Source: Clostridia bacterium
GTDB lineage: Bacteria > Bacillota > UBA994 > PWPR01
DNA: 38,382 nt
Assembly: GCA_003557085.1 (NCBI GenBank)
Contig: PWPR01000188.1
Location: 1 to 38,382, forward strand
Reading direction: 5' to 3'
Position 1 is the stretch's first letter, and every line of letters begins with the position of its first letter. Positions 17,479-25,547 of this stretch are shown here, piece after piece. The notes under the pieces are model-generated. The model searched no databases, was not told the origin of the DNA, and saw nothing but the letters and a program-made list of their open reading frames with translations. The position numbers were made by a program, and so were the translations under genes.

Positions 17479-18451
17479 TTTTTCTTCCTCCTATCTTGTC
17501 AGAATAATGACAAGCTACTTGATGGTCGTTATCAATTTGTTCAAGGTTTGGCCTGCTATCTACACACAAGTCTGTAGCCATATGACATCTTGTCCTAAAG
17601 CCACATCCTGTTGGTGGAGAAATAGGATTAGGCATTTCTCCTGAAAGAATAATTTCTTCTCGTTTAGCTAGCGGATCAGCTACAGGAACAGCTGATAATA
17701 AAGCTTTTGTATATGGGTGCTTAGGTTTTAGGAATATATCTTCAGTACTTGCTATTTCTACAATTTTCCCTAAATACATTACAGCTAATCGATCACATAT
17801 TTGCCTAACTACACCTAAATCATGTGCTATAAATAAATAAGAGAGGCCAAACTCTTCTTTCAAATCATTTAATAGATTTATAATCTGTGCTTGTACAGAT
17901 ACATCTAGTGCAGAAACTGGTTCATCACAAACAATAAATTTTGGATTTACTGCTAACGCTCTTGCAATTCCAATCCTTTGTCTTTGACCACCACTGAACT
18001 CATGAGGAAACCTATTTTTACTTTCTGAAGGGAGACCAACAATATCTAAAAGCTCATCGATCCTTCGCTGCTTATCTTTTCCTTTAGCAATCTTATGAAT
18101 CTCTAGTGCTTCACCAATAGTTTTCCCAATCTTCCATCTAGGATTAAGAGAAGCAAAAGGGTCTTGAAAAACAATTTGCATATCTTTTCTATGTTTTTGC
18201 ATTTCTCGTTGTTTAATTTTTGTGATATTTTTCCCATTAAACAATATCTCTCCGCTTGTTGGCTCAAGTAGCCTTAATATAGCCATTCCAGTTGTTGATT
18301 TTCCACTACCTGACTCACCAACAAGCCCTAATGTCTCTTTTTCATTTACAAAAAAATCTATGTTATCAATTGCCTTGACATAAGCAGTCTTATTTAAGCC
18401 AATTTTTACGGGGAAATACTTTTTCAGTCCCTTTACTTCTAGTATTCTCAC
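17447..18451 (-). CDS. oppF: Peptide ABC transporter ATPase (OppF/DppF type)
   Basis: 334 residues. Walker A GESGSGKSTT, signature FSGGQRQRIG, Walker B FIVCDEPVSALD, and the switch His in LFIAHDLGV. A C-terminal oligopeptide/dipeptide extension with a Cys cluster (GCGFRTRCHMATDLC) is typical of OppF/DppF and may carry an Fe-S centre in some members. Start GTG at 18451, overlapping the oppD stop (GTGA). Confidence 0.93.
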   Translation of the reverse strand: MRILEVKGLKKYFPVKIGLNKTAYVKAIDNIDFFVNEKETLGLVGESGSGKSTTGMAILRLLEPTSGEILFNGKNITKIKQREMQKHRKDMQIVFQDPFASLNPRWKIGKTIGEALEIHKIAKGKDKQRRIDELLDIVGLPSESKNRFPHEFSGGQRQRIGIARALAVNPKFIVCDEPVSALDVSVQAQIINLLNDLKEEFGLSYLFIAHDLGVVRQICDRLAVMYLGKIVEIASTEDIFLKPKHPYTKALLSAVPVADPLAKREEIILSGEMPNPISPPTGCGFRTRCHMATDLCVDSRPNLEQIDNDHQVACHYSDKIGGRKNVEIFAAQTT

Positions 18452-19428
18452 TTTGTAACCTCCTTGATAAGACTACTTGCATAAAAACAAGCTACTTCTT
18501 GATTTCCTATTTTTTCTAGCATTGGTTCTTCTACTACACATTTTTGACTTGCAAACTCGCATCTTGGAGAAAACCGACAACCCTTAGGCATATTTTCTAA
18601 AGTAGGCACTGTGCCTCTAATTTGAACTAAACGTCCCATTCTCTTTTTTACATCCGGTACAGACTTAATTAATCCTTTTGTATAAGGGTGCTTAGGGTTG
18701 TAGTAGATATTTACAACCGAACCCATTTCAACTATTTTCCCACTATACATAACAGCTACTTTATCAGCTACTTCAGCAACGACACCTAAATCATGTGTAA
18801 TAAATAAAACTGCTGTATTAAGATCTTTTTGAAGCTTTTTAATTAGCCTCAAAATTTGTGCTTGAATTGTTACATCTAAAGCAGTAGTAGGTTCATCAGC
18901 AATTAAAAGCTTCGGATTACATGAAAGTGCCATAGCAATCATAGCTCTTTGTCTCATCCCACCACTCATTTGGTGAGGATATTGTTTGGCTCTGGTGGCG
19001 GGATTTGAAATTCCCACTTGATCCATTACTTGTACTGCTTGAGCTAATGCCTCTTTCTTTGCTAGACTACTATGAATTCTAATTGCTTCTGCTATTTGCT
19101 CACCAACCCTAAATACAGGATTGAGGGATGTCATCGGTTCTTGAAAAATCATAGCAATCTCTTTACCTCTGATCCTTGCCATTTTTTTTTCATTCAACCT
19201 AGCAAAATCTAGGCCATCTAATATGATTTCACCATCAACAATTTTTCCTGGCTTTGAAATTAACTTCATCATAGCATGTGCAGTTGTGCTTTTTCCACAA
19301 CCAGACTCTCCTACAATTGCTAGAGTTTCACCTTGTTCTATCTCAAATGAAACCTCTTTTATAGCCTCTATAGTTCCAGCATCTACTTCATAATTTACTG
19401 ATAAATTGTTTACCTTTAATAATGTCAT
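18448..19428 (-). CDS. oppD: Peptide ABC transporter ATPase (OppD/DppD type)
   Basis: 326 residues. Walker A GESGCGKSTT, Q-loop region MIFQEPMTSLNPVFR, signature MSGGMRQRAM, Walker B LLIADEPTTALD, switch His LFITHDLGV. The C-terminal Cys-rich extension (GCRFSPRCEFASQKC) marks the Opp/Dpp subfamily. It pairs with OppF as a heterodimeric ATPase. It lies 47 bp after the third binding-protein gene with no terminator between, so it should be transcribed from the Leu/Ile T-box leaders, and possibly by readthrough from the upstream units. Confidence 0.94.
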   Translation of the reverse strand: MTLLKVNNLSVNYEVDAGTIEAIKEVSFEIEQGETLAIVGESGCGKSTTAHAMMKLISKPGKIVDGEIILDGLDFARLNEKKMARIRGKEIAMIFQEPMTSLNPVFRVGEQIAEAIRIHSSLAKKEALAQAVQVMDQVGISNPATRAKQYPHQMSGGMRQRAMIAMALSCNPKLLIADEPTTALDVTIQAQILRLIKKLQKDLNTAVLFITHDLGVVAEVADKVAVMYSGKIVEMGSVVNIYYNPKHPYTKGLIKSVPDVKKRMGRLVQIRGTVPTLENMPKGCRFSPRCEFASQKCVVEEPMLEKIGNQEVACFYASSLIKEVTK

Positions 19429-19475
19429 TTTTTCACCACTTTAGATATATTTTCGCTGGACATTACGCCCTGTTT

Positions 19476-21032
19476 TTATTCATTCCAGTCAATATTAAAA
19501 ACTCTTATTATTTCATCAGGCCTAGGACTCCAAGATATTCTTTGACTTAAACCATATAGGTCTACTTGCTGATATAAAGGAACAAACGCAGCTTGCTCAT
19601 GAATTATCTCTATTACCTGATGATAAAGACTTTCTCTAGCTTGATCATCCATTGTTCTTTTTGACTCATTTAGCAACTCATCTAACACAGGATTGTAATT
19701 GCTATCTTGGTAATATGCTGTTATTAAATTAGTGTTTAACCAAAAATCTAAAGTTGAGCCCGCATCAAATGTTGAGCTTCCCCAACCTATTAACCATACA
19801 TCATGCTTTTGTTGGCCCTGCAAAGTATTTGTTGCATAACTTCCCCATTCTTCAAAAGATAGATTCACATCAAACCCTACACTTCCTAATTGGGCAGCAA
19901 TTGCTTCTGCGACTTCTTTGTCCATTGGATATCTTCCTGAAGGAGATCCCATATTAATCACTATGCCTTCTGCTATTCCTGCATCAGACAACAATTCTTG
20001 AGCTCTTTCTAGATTAAAACCATATGGTTCTAAGTTACTATCAAAACCAAGGTCAAAATTAGCTACAGGTTGAGCAGTCGGAGTTGCTCTTCCAGAAAAG
20101 ATATTATTTACAATTGAATCAACATCTATTGCATAATTTATAGCTTGCCTAACTTTTACATCACTTACAAGTTGATTTTTTGTTGTGAAGACCAGCATAA
20201 TAAATCTGGTACTATTTGTTTGTCCGACACTTAAGCTTGCATCATTTTCTACTTCACTTACTTGATGAGGCGGTAGATTGACAATTATATCTGCTTCACC
20301 AGCCTGTAAAGCCATAACTCTTGCAGCTGACTCTGGAACTGGTTTAAAAATTACTTTTTTAACACTAGGAGAACCTTTCCAGTAGTCTTCATTCGCCACT
20401 AATGTAACGTGCTCATCTTTAACCCATCTTTCAAACTTATATGGCCCTGTACCTATAGGCTCGCTAGCAAATGTTTCTTGTCCAACCTCTTCAATATAAT
20501 GCTTAGGAACAACTCGTAATGCTGCCAATCTCACGAGTAAAAGTGGATAAGGTTCTGCTGTTTTTATTATCAGCTCAAAATCGTCCTCTATAACAACCTC
20601 ACTTATTGCACTGTAATTACCTATTTGTGAGCTATTATTTTCAGGGTTTTGAATCCTTTCTATAGTAAATTTCACGTCGTTGGCAGTAAACTGCACACCG
20701 TCATGAAAAAAAACATCATCTCTTAAATAAAACTTCCACGTAGTCTCATCTTGCATTTCCCAGCTACTTGCTAAAGATTCTACTATGTTCATCGAATCGT
20801 CTTGGTCTAATAATGAATCAAACATTTGCCTGTCAACATTTGCTGTTGGTGTTTCTGAATGCATATTTGGATCCATCGTTGTTGGGTCAACACCTTGCAA
20901 AACAGTCAACACTTTCTCTGTATCATCTCCATTATTGTCACCTTCTGTTGCAGCTTGGCATCCTGTAAAAATTAATACTACTACTAACATTAAAATAACT
21001 AATCTATTCCTATTAAAAAGAGTTCTGGTCAT
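19476..21032 (-). CDS. Oligopeptide-binding lipoprotein, paralog 3 (Leu/Ile T-box unit)
   Basis: 518 residues, SBP family 5 (OppA/DppA). The lipoprotein signal ends LIFTGC. The mature part starts with the DPTTMDPNMHSETPTANV type segment, the family's ligand-binding N-terminus. FHDGVQFTANDVKFTIERI, the YKFERWVKDEHVTLVANEDYW region and VRQAINYAIDVDSI are all family blocks. It is the paralog directly linked to oppDFBC. Start ATG with AGGAGG 8 nt upstream; the start codon lies inside the end of the leader ORF 21013-21156, so translation may be coupled. Similarity to the other two paralogs is obvious along the whole length, so they arose by tandem duplication. Exact peptide preference is not visible; regulation suggests Leu/Ile-rich peptides. 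Confidence 0.94.
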   Translation of the reverse strand: MTRTLFNRNRLVILMLVVVLIFTGCQAATEGDNNGDDTEKVLTVLQGVDPTTMDPNMHSETPTANVDRQMFDSLLDQDDSMNIVESLASSWEMQDETTWKFYLRDDVFFHDGVQFTANDVKFTIERIQNPENNSSQIGNYSAISEVVIEDDFELIIKTAEPYPLLLVRLAALRVVPKHYIEEVGQETFASEPIGTGPYKFERWVKDEHVTLVANEDYWKGSPSVKKVIFKPVPESAARVMALQAGEADIIVNLPPHQVSEVENDASLSVGQTNSTRFIMLVFTTKNQLVSDVKVRQAINYAIDVDSIVNNIFSGRATPTAQPVANFDLGFDSNLEPYGFNLERAQELLSDAGIAEGIVINMGSPSGRYPMDKEVAEAIAAQLGSVGFDVNLSFEEWGSYATNTLQGQQKHDVWLIGWGSSTFDAGSTLDFWLNTNLITAYYQDSNYNPVLDELLNESKRTMDDQARESLYHQVIEIIHEQAAFVPLYQQVDLYGLSQRISWSPRPDEIIRVFNIDWNE

Positions 21033-21156
21033 GAAAAATTCCTCCTATTATTTTTTGATTTTGAGTTCTACTAGTTTCGAAAGTTGATACCAGAGCTTTA
21101 ATACCCTGGAAAAAAGACAATAACATTAAGTCAGATAATGCAAGGCCACTTTCCAT
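21013..21156 (-). CDS. Leu-rich leader peptide (47 aa) before the third binding protein
   Basis: Short ORF starting ATG at 21156 with GGGGG 8 nt upstream, right after the last T-box terminator. It begins MESGLALSDLMLLSFF: five Leu in the first 13 residues (codons CTT, TTA, TTA, TTA, TTG), then Phe-Phe. Its end overlaps the binding-protein start by 20 bp. The upstream T-boxes of this unit have Leu (CUC) and Ile (AUC) specifiers. The start context ATGGAA and the GGNGTGA-like site are shared with the leader ORFs of the other two units. I know of no family for it; a regulatory leader peptide is inferred. Confidence 0.6.
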   Translation of the reverse strand: MESGLALSDLMLLSFFQGIKALVSTFETSRTQNQKIIGGIFHDQNSF

Positions 21157-21192
21157 GACCATCACCCCCTTTATACAATTTATTAATTTAAA

Positions 21193-21461
21193 CAAAAAAC
21201 TCCGCCTCAGCTAAGAGACGGAGTATTATCCGTGGTACCACTCTTGTTCTAAAGTTTCCTTTAGCACTTAGTCAGACACAAGCATGTCCGCTTCTCTATA
21301 ACGGGAGAAATCCGTTTACCTTACTTATTTCAGGTTCAAAGCTCAAAGGGGATATAATTTTCTATTCATGTACTGGCTCACACCAACCACCAGCTCTCTG
21401 AAACATTTATAGAGAATTCATTGTCCTTGTCATCGCTTAATTTATTTTGCTTAAATTTAAT
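21193..21461 (-). promoter_or_regulatory. T-box riboswitch, specifier AUC (Ile), upstream of the third binding protein
   Basis: Complete T-box leader on the minus strand. Stem I has the GGTTGGTG distal region. The specifier strand, aligned with the other units by the TTTGAGC that follows, reads TAT-ATC-C, giving Ile. The E-loop side is atypical (ACAATGA instead of AATAGTA), so decoding may be weakened. Stem III CTAAAG-GAAA-CTTTAG, T-box AGAGTGGTACCACGG (21230-21244), terminator ACTCCGTCTC...GAGGCGGAGT (21199-21224) then TTTTTTG. Induction by uncharged tRNA-Ile is expected from the known mechanism; the amino-acid call is moderately sure. Confidence 0.8.
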
Positions 21462-21465
21462 AAGC

Positions 21466-21494
21466 ACTATATCATGACGAGCTACCTTCGTCAA
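21466..21494 (-). promoter_or_regulatory. Promoter P4, internal to the tandem T-box region
   Basis: -35 TTGACG (21489-21494), 17-bp spacer, -10 TATAGT (21466-21471). It places an independent start between the Stem-I-less module and the Ile T-box. The spacer region has a dyad, TGACGA-N7-TCGTCA (21475-21493). The 5' leader hairpin GCTTATTAAATTTAAGC just downstream is identical to that of P3, evidence of a recent duplication. Confidence 0.75.
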
Positions 21495-21513
21495 GCTTTT
21501 TTTTCTTTACTCT

Positions 21514-21594
21514 AATAAAAAATACTCCATCTCAATAAAGAGACGGAGTATTTATCCGCGGTACCACTCTTGTTCTAAAGCTATGCTTTAGCAC
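21514..21594 (-). promoter_or_regulatory. Stem-I-less T-box module between the Leu and Ile T-boxes
   Basis: Has Stem III (CTAAAG-CATAG-CTTTAG, 21575-21591), T-box AGAGTGGTACCGCGG (21556-21570) and terminator AATACTCCGTCTC...GAGATGGAGTATT (21521-21552) with a T tail. Only about 40 bp separate it from the preceding terminator, so there is no room for Stem I or a specifier. It can bind the tRNA acceptor end but cannot read an anticodon itself. Confidence 0.85.
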
Positions 21595-21635
21595 TTTACT
21601 AGACTCTAGGTGCAAAAGGAGTTTTGTCGCAGTAA

Positions 21636-21891
21636 TAAAAAAATCCGTCTCAATTAAGAGACGGATAATATCCGCGGTACCACTCTAATTCCGATTTAAT
21701 CGGCACTTTTCCAGCTAAAGTCTGCTCCCTTATAACGGAGGGAATCCGCTCACCTTACTATTTTTCAGGCTTGTGCTCAAGAGTGAGTTCATTCTTTCAT
21801 CTGTACTACTTTCCACCAACCAGTAGCTCTCTATAACACTTGAAAGAAATACTATTCTCCGTCACTGCAATTATTCTTGCTTAAATTTAAT
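21636..21891 (-). promoter_or_regulatory. T-box riboswitch, specifier CUC (Leu)
   Basis: Complete leader. Lower Stem I GGAG/CTC, E-loop AATAGTA opposite GAA-CTC-A, upper stem TTTCTTTCA/TGAAAGAA, distal GGTTGGTGGAAA. The specifier is CTC followed by the conserved A, giving Leu. Stem III GCCGATT-AAATCGG(C-type), T-box AGAGTGGTACCGCGG (21672-21686), terminator ATCCGTCTC-TTAATT-GAGACGGAT (21643-21666) then eight T. It is followed by a Stem-I-less module and then by P4, not directly by a gene. Confidence 0.9.
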
Positions 21892-21895
21892 AAGC

Positions 21896-21924
21896 AATAT
21901 ACCATGACGCGGTACCTGCGTCAA
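21896..21924 (-). promoter_or_regulatory. Promoter P3 of the Leu T-box unit, with spacer dyad
   Basis: -35 TTGACG (21919-21924), 17-bp spacer, -10 TATATT (21896-21901). The spacer carries TGACGC-N7-GCGTCA (21905-21923), whose centre contains GGTACC. Confidence 0.8.
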
Positions 21925-21949
21925 GATTTTTTTCAAAAAATAATAGTTT

Positions 21950-23464
21950 TTATTCATTCCAGCTAATTTCTGCAACTTTAATTACCTCGTCACTCCTTGG
22001 CTTCCAATTAATTCTATTACTACTACCATAAATATCCTTTTGCTGATAAAGGTTTACAAAGGGAATATCATTTTGAATTTCTTCTAGTATTTTATGATAT
22101 ATTTCTTCTCTTATAGTATTATCTAAAGTGCTAAGTCCTTGATCTATCAAATTGTCAATATATTCATTTCTGGACTCACTTAACCTGTATTGTGACATGT
22201 TCTGACTTGTGTGAAGCCATTGTTTAAGAGTAGTTCCTGCATCAAAAGTAGCACTTCCCCATCCAATGAGCCAAATATCAGCATCAATTTGCCCAGATAT
22301 TATACTTCCTACATAGGCACCCCATTCAATAAACTGTAAATCTACTTCTAAACCTACATAACTTAGGTCTGCTTGAATAGCTTCTGCAACCTCTTTGTCC
22401 ATGGAATACCTTCCCGAAGGAGCATGCATAACAATTGTCTCATTCACTGCCCCTACTTTAGTTAGTAGTTCAATTGCTCTTTCTGGATCATAACCAAGTG
22501 GTTCTATATTAGGGTTATAACCTAAGTCAAAATTGCATACTGGCTGAGTACTAAGTATTGCATTATCTCCTAATATATTACTTATTATTGATTCTGTATT
22601 TATAGCTAAATTAATTGCTTCTCTCACTCTTACATCATTGACTAAATCTCTTTTTATGGTTTGTGCAAGCATTATAAATCTTGTACTATCAACACTTCTT
22701 GTTGAAATGTTATCTGCTGAATTAATCTCATCAATTTGGTGAGGTGGCACATTTGTTATAATATCTGCTTGATTTGCTTGTAATGCCATTACTCTTGCAG
22801 AGGACTCTGGTACTGGTTTAAACAAAACTTTTGCTATGTCTGTTTTCCCTTTCCAATAGTTGTCATTTCTAACTAATACTATTTCTTCATCTCTAACCCA
22901 TGACTCTAACTTATATGGTCCGCTTCCTATAGGATTTATGCTAAACTCTTGATTACCTACCTCTTCAATATAGTGCTTTGGGACAACTCTTAACTCAGCT
23001 AACCTGCTTAGTATTACTGGGTTAGGATACTTAGTTTCTATTATTACCTGATAATCTGATATTTCTTCAACGCTATTAATGCTGTCATAATAGCCTCTTC
23101 TAGGACTGTTCATTTCTGGGTCTAGAATTCTTTCAATCGAGTACTTAACATCTTTTGCTGTAAGACTTACACCATCGTGAAAAAAAACTTCTTCTTCAAT
23201 AGTTATTAGCCATCTTGTCTCACTTAAGTTCTCATAACTTTTTGCAATATTATTTACTATTTCCATGGAACTATTTCTAGATAGTAAAGTGTCAAATATT
23301 TGATACTCTACATTGCCTGTTGGTGTATCTGTGTGCATAATTGGATCTAAGGTTGTTGCATCTACACCTTGTAAAACTACTAGTGTTTTTTCTACTACAT
23401 TGTCATGACTGCATGCTATTAAGATTAAAGTTGAAATTAGCAATATCATAATAAATTTTTTCAT
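21950..23464 (-). CDS. Oligopeptide-binding lipoprotein, paralog 2 (Phe T-box unit)
   Basis: 504 residues, SBP family 5. The lipoprotein signal ends LILIAC (Cys18). Family blocks: DATTLDPIMHTDTPTGNV, FHDGVSLTAKDVKYSIERI, YKLESWVRDEEIVLVRNDNYW, VREAINLAINTESI, and the shared C-terminal stretch YQQKDIYGSSNRINWKPR. Start ATG at 23464 with AGGAGG upstream. It has its own promoter, a Phe (UUC) T-box, a Stem-I-less module and a leader ORF whose frame runs through the start codon. No ABC genes of its own; it presumably uses the oppDFBC encoded downstream. Peptides with Phe are the likely cargo, inferred from regulation only. Confidence 0.93.
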   Translation of the reverse strand: MKKFIMILLISTLILIACSHDNVVEKTLVVLQGVDATTLDPIMHTDTPTGNVEYQIFDTLLSRNSSMEIVNNIAKSYENLSETRWLITIEEEVFFHDGVSLTAKDVKYSIERILDPEMNSPRRGYYDSINSVEEISDYQVIIETKYPNPVILSRLAELRVVPKHYIEEVGNQEFSINPIGSGPYKLESWVRDEEIVLVRNDNYWKGKTDIAKVLFKPVPESSARVMALQANQADIITNVPPHQIDEINSADNISTRSVDSTRFIMLAQTIKRDLVNDVRVREAINLAINTESIISNILGDNAILSTQPVCNFDLGYNPNIEPLGYDPERAIELLTKVGAVNETIVMHAPSGRYSMDKEVAEAIQADLSYVGLEVDLQFIEWGAYVGSIISGQIDADIWLIGWGSATFDAGTTLKQWLHTSQNMSQYRLSESRNEYIDNLIDQGLSTLDNTIREEIYHKILEEIQNDIPFVNLYQQKDIYGSSNRINWKPRSDEVIKVAEISWNE

Positions 23465-23522
23465 TGAATTTTCCTCCTAAATTTTTCTCTCTAATTGACT
23501 TGATAAAAAAAGGAAGTTCCAT
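23403..23522 (-). CDS. Leader ORF with Phe-Phe (39 aa) overlapping the second binding protein
   Basis: ATG at 23522 with GAGGAG 8 nt upstream, directly after the Stem-I-less T-box terminator. The peptide begins MELPFFIKSI: two Phe codons (TTT TTT) at positions 5-6. The frame passes the binding-protein start in another phase and stops 60 bp inside that gene. The unit's T-box specifier is UUC (Phe). The ATGGAA context is shared with the other leader ORFs. A GTG at 23527, in a different frame, would also give a Phe-Phe peptide but sits too close to the ribosome binding site. Regulatory role inferred. Confidence 0.5.
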   Translation of the reverse strand: MELPFFIKSIREKNLGGKFNEKIYYDIANFNFNLNSMQS

Positions 23523-23554
23523 TCACATCACTCCTCGCTATTAAGGCTAAAACA

Positions 23555-23628
23555 ATAACCCCGTCTCTCATATGAGAGACGGGGTTAGCCGCGGTACCAC
23601 TCTCTTTCCTAAAATAATTTAGGCAACT
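23555..23628 (-). promoter_or_regulatory. Stem-I-less T-box module of the Phe unit
   Basis: Stem III CCTAAA-TTAT-TTTAGG (23608-23623), T-box AGAGTGGTACCGCGG (23589-23603) and a very strong terminator AACCCCGTCTCTCA/TGAGAGACGGGGTT (23557-23586). No Stem I can fit in the short gap to the preceding terminator. Confidence 0.85.
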
Positions 23629-23666
23629 GAGAAAATATCTATATCGATAGGTCTTAGTGGCCTTAT

Positions 23667-23931
23667 TAAAAAAGCCCCGTCTCAATTAAGAGACGGAGCT
23701 CATAGTCCGTGGTACCACTCTTGTTCCCAATTCTTGGGCAACTCTATCAGATACATAATATCTTCTTCCTTGATATCGGTGGAAATCCGCTTACCCTACT
23801 TAATTTCAGGTTCGTGCTCGGAGAGGAATTCACTAGAACATTTCGACGCTGGCTTTCACCTTCCCAGCTCGCTTTAGTCTTAACCCACTAGTTACTATTT
23901 CTCGTCATTGCTTTAGCTCTTTATAATATTG
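23667..23931 (-). promoter_or_regulatory. T-box riboswitch, specifier UUC (Phe)
   Basis: Complete leader. Lower Stem I GAGA/TCTC, E-loop AATAGTA opposite GAA-TTC-C, upper stem ACTAG/CTAGT. The specifier is TTC (Phe); the base after it is C rather than the usual purine. T-box AGAGTGGTACCACGG (23707-23721), terminator GCTCCGTCTC-TTAATT-GAGACGGGGC (23674-23699) followed by six T. Confidence 0.88.
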
Positions 23932-23937
23932 CTAAGG

Positions 23938-23971
23938 AATATATCATGCTTGAGGCACCATTGTCAAGCAT
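23938..23971 (-). promoter_or_regulatory. Promoter P2 of the Phe unit, with an 8-bp spacer dyad
   Basis: -35 TTGACA (23962-23967), 18-bp spacer, -10 TATATT (23938-23943). A perfect dyad ATGCTTGA-N10-TCAAGCAT (23946-23971) spans the -35 and the spacer. It begins only about 10 bp after the stop of paralog 1. Confidence 0.82.
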
Positions 23972-23982
23972 TCCTTAAATAT

Positions 23983-25509
23983 TTATTTCCATGAAGTCGT
24001 GAAAATATCTATTATTTCATCCCCTCTCGGTGTAAAGTTTACTCTGCTGCTAACTCCATATAGGTCATTTTGCTGATATAAGTTTATAAAAGCTACGTCT
24101 TTTACTACTTGCTCGATAATTTGCTCATAGAGTTGCTCTCTTAAGTTATCATCTACTGTTATTAAAGCTTCTTCTAATAAAGCATCTACCTTATTGTTTG
24201 TTTCTTCATCTACTCTGTAGTAAGCTGTTGGATTATTAGTATGTAACCATTGCAATAAAGTTGTCCCGGCATCAAAAGTAGCACTTCCCCAGCCAATTAA
24301 CCATAAATCTGCATCCATAGTTCCGTTAATAATCTTAGATACATAAGTATTAAAATCTTCAAACACCAAGTTCACTCTTACTCCGAGTGCTTCAATTTGT
24401 GCTGCAGCTGCTTCTGCCACTTCCTTGTCCATTGCATATCTTCCCGAAGGTGACTTAAGAGTTATTTCTAAATCATTTGCTCCCGCGTCTACTAGTAAGC
24501 TTTGTGCCTTCTCTAAATCATGCCCTCTATTAGTGATGTTTGAGTTATGACCTATATCAAAAACACTAATAATTTGATTAGAAACAGTGGCTTTTCCTGA
24601 GAAAATATTCTGCACAATACTTTCATTATCTACAGCCAGCTCTAAGGCTCTTCTTACTCTAACATCACTGACAGCTTCGTTTTCTGTTGTGAATGCAAGA
24701 AAGATTACTCTTGTAGAAGCAACCTCTGCTACACTTCCAACAGCTTCTATCTGCTCAATATTGTGTGGTGGTAAATTGGTTATTATGTCTGCTTCACCTG
24801 CTTGCAAAGCCATAGTTCTTGCTGCAGCTTCTGGTACAGGCTTAAAAGTCACTTTCTCAATTTCTGGAGCTCCTAAAAAATATTCTTCATTAGCAACTAG
24901 TTCTATTCGCTCATCTTTTACCCATGATTTGAATCTAAATGGACCACTTCCAATAGGCTCACTGGCAAATTTACTATTACCAACATTTTCTACATAATCT
25001 TTTGGAACTACTTCTAATGCTACAAGTCTACTTAGTAGAACTGGCGAAGGCTCCTTGGTAATGATTTTAAAACTATGTTCATCAATTATACTCACTTCAT
25101 CAATAAAGTCGTAATGACTAATTCTAGGACTTTGAGTGCTTGGGTCTACTATCCTCTCTATTGAGAATTTTATATCTTCTGTTGTCAGTGCGCTTCCATC
25201 ATGAAATTTGATATTTTCATGGATGGAAAACTCCCAACTAAGCTCATCTATCATATGCCATGATTTAGCTATGCCTTCTACGATATTCATTTCTACATCT
25301 CTTTTTAGTACTGTGTCAAAAATTTGATGACCAACATTTCCACTAGGTGTATCTGAATGCATTGCAGGATCAAGAGTAGTTGCATCAGTTCCTTGCAATA
25401 CTATTAACTCTCTAGAATTTTCAACTACTTCTTCTTGATTACATCCAAATAAAGACACACTTAAAACAAGTATCAAAACAGTTATTAAAACCTTAGTTAA
25501 TTTTTTCAT
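23983..25509 (-). CDS. Oligopeptide-binding lipoprotein, paralog 1 (Tyr T-box unit)
   Basis: 508 residues, SBP family 5. The lipoprotein signal ends VSLFGC. Family blocks: DATTLDPAMHSDTPSGNV, FHDGSALTTEDIKFSIERI, FRFKSWVKDERIELVANEEYF, VRRALELAVDNESI, and the C-terminal YQQNDLYGVSSRVNFTPR. Start ATG with AGGAG 7 nt upstream. Its leader holds a Tyr (UAC) T-box, a Stem-I-less module and the leader peptide MEEGYYY. No terminator other than those of the next unit follows, so readthrough into paralog 2 and on to oppDFBC is possible when those T-boxes are open. Confidence 0.93.
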   Translation of the reverse strand: MKKLTKVLITVLILVLSVSLFGCNQEEVVENSRELIVLQGTDATTLDPAMHSDTPSGNVGHQIFDTVLKRDVEMNIVEGIAKSWHMIDELSWEFSIHENIKFHDGSALTTEDIKFSIERIVDPSTQSPRISHYDFIDEVSIIDEHSFKIITKEPSPVLLSRLVALEVVPKDYVENVGNSKFASEPIGSGPFRFKSWVKDERIELVANEEYFLGAPEIEKVTFKPVPEAAARTMALQAGEADIITNLPPHNIEQIEAVGSVAEVASTRVIFLAFTTENEAVSDVRVRRALELAVDNESIVQNIFSGKATVSNQIISVFDIGHNSNITNRGHDLEKAQSLLVDAGANDLEITLKSPSGRYAMDKEVAEAAAAQIEALGVRVNLVFEDFNTYVSKIINGTMDADLWLIGWGSATFDAGTTLLQWLHTNNPTAYYRVDEETNNKVDALLEEALITVDDNLREQLYEQIIEQVVKDVAFINLYQQNDLYGVSSRVNFTPRGDEIIDIFTTSWK

Positions 25510-25547
25510 TATGATCTCCTTTTTTCTTTCTAATTAGTAGTTTTCAA

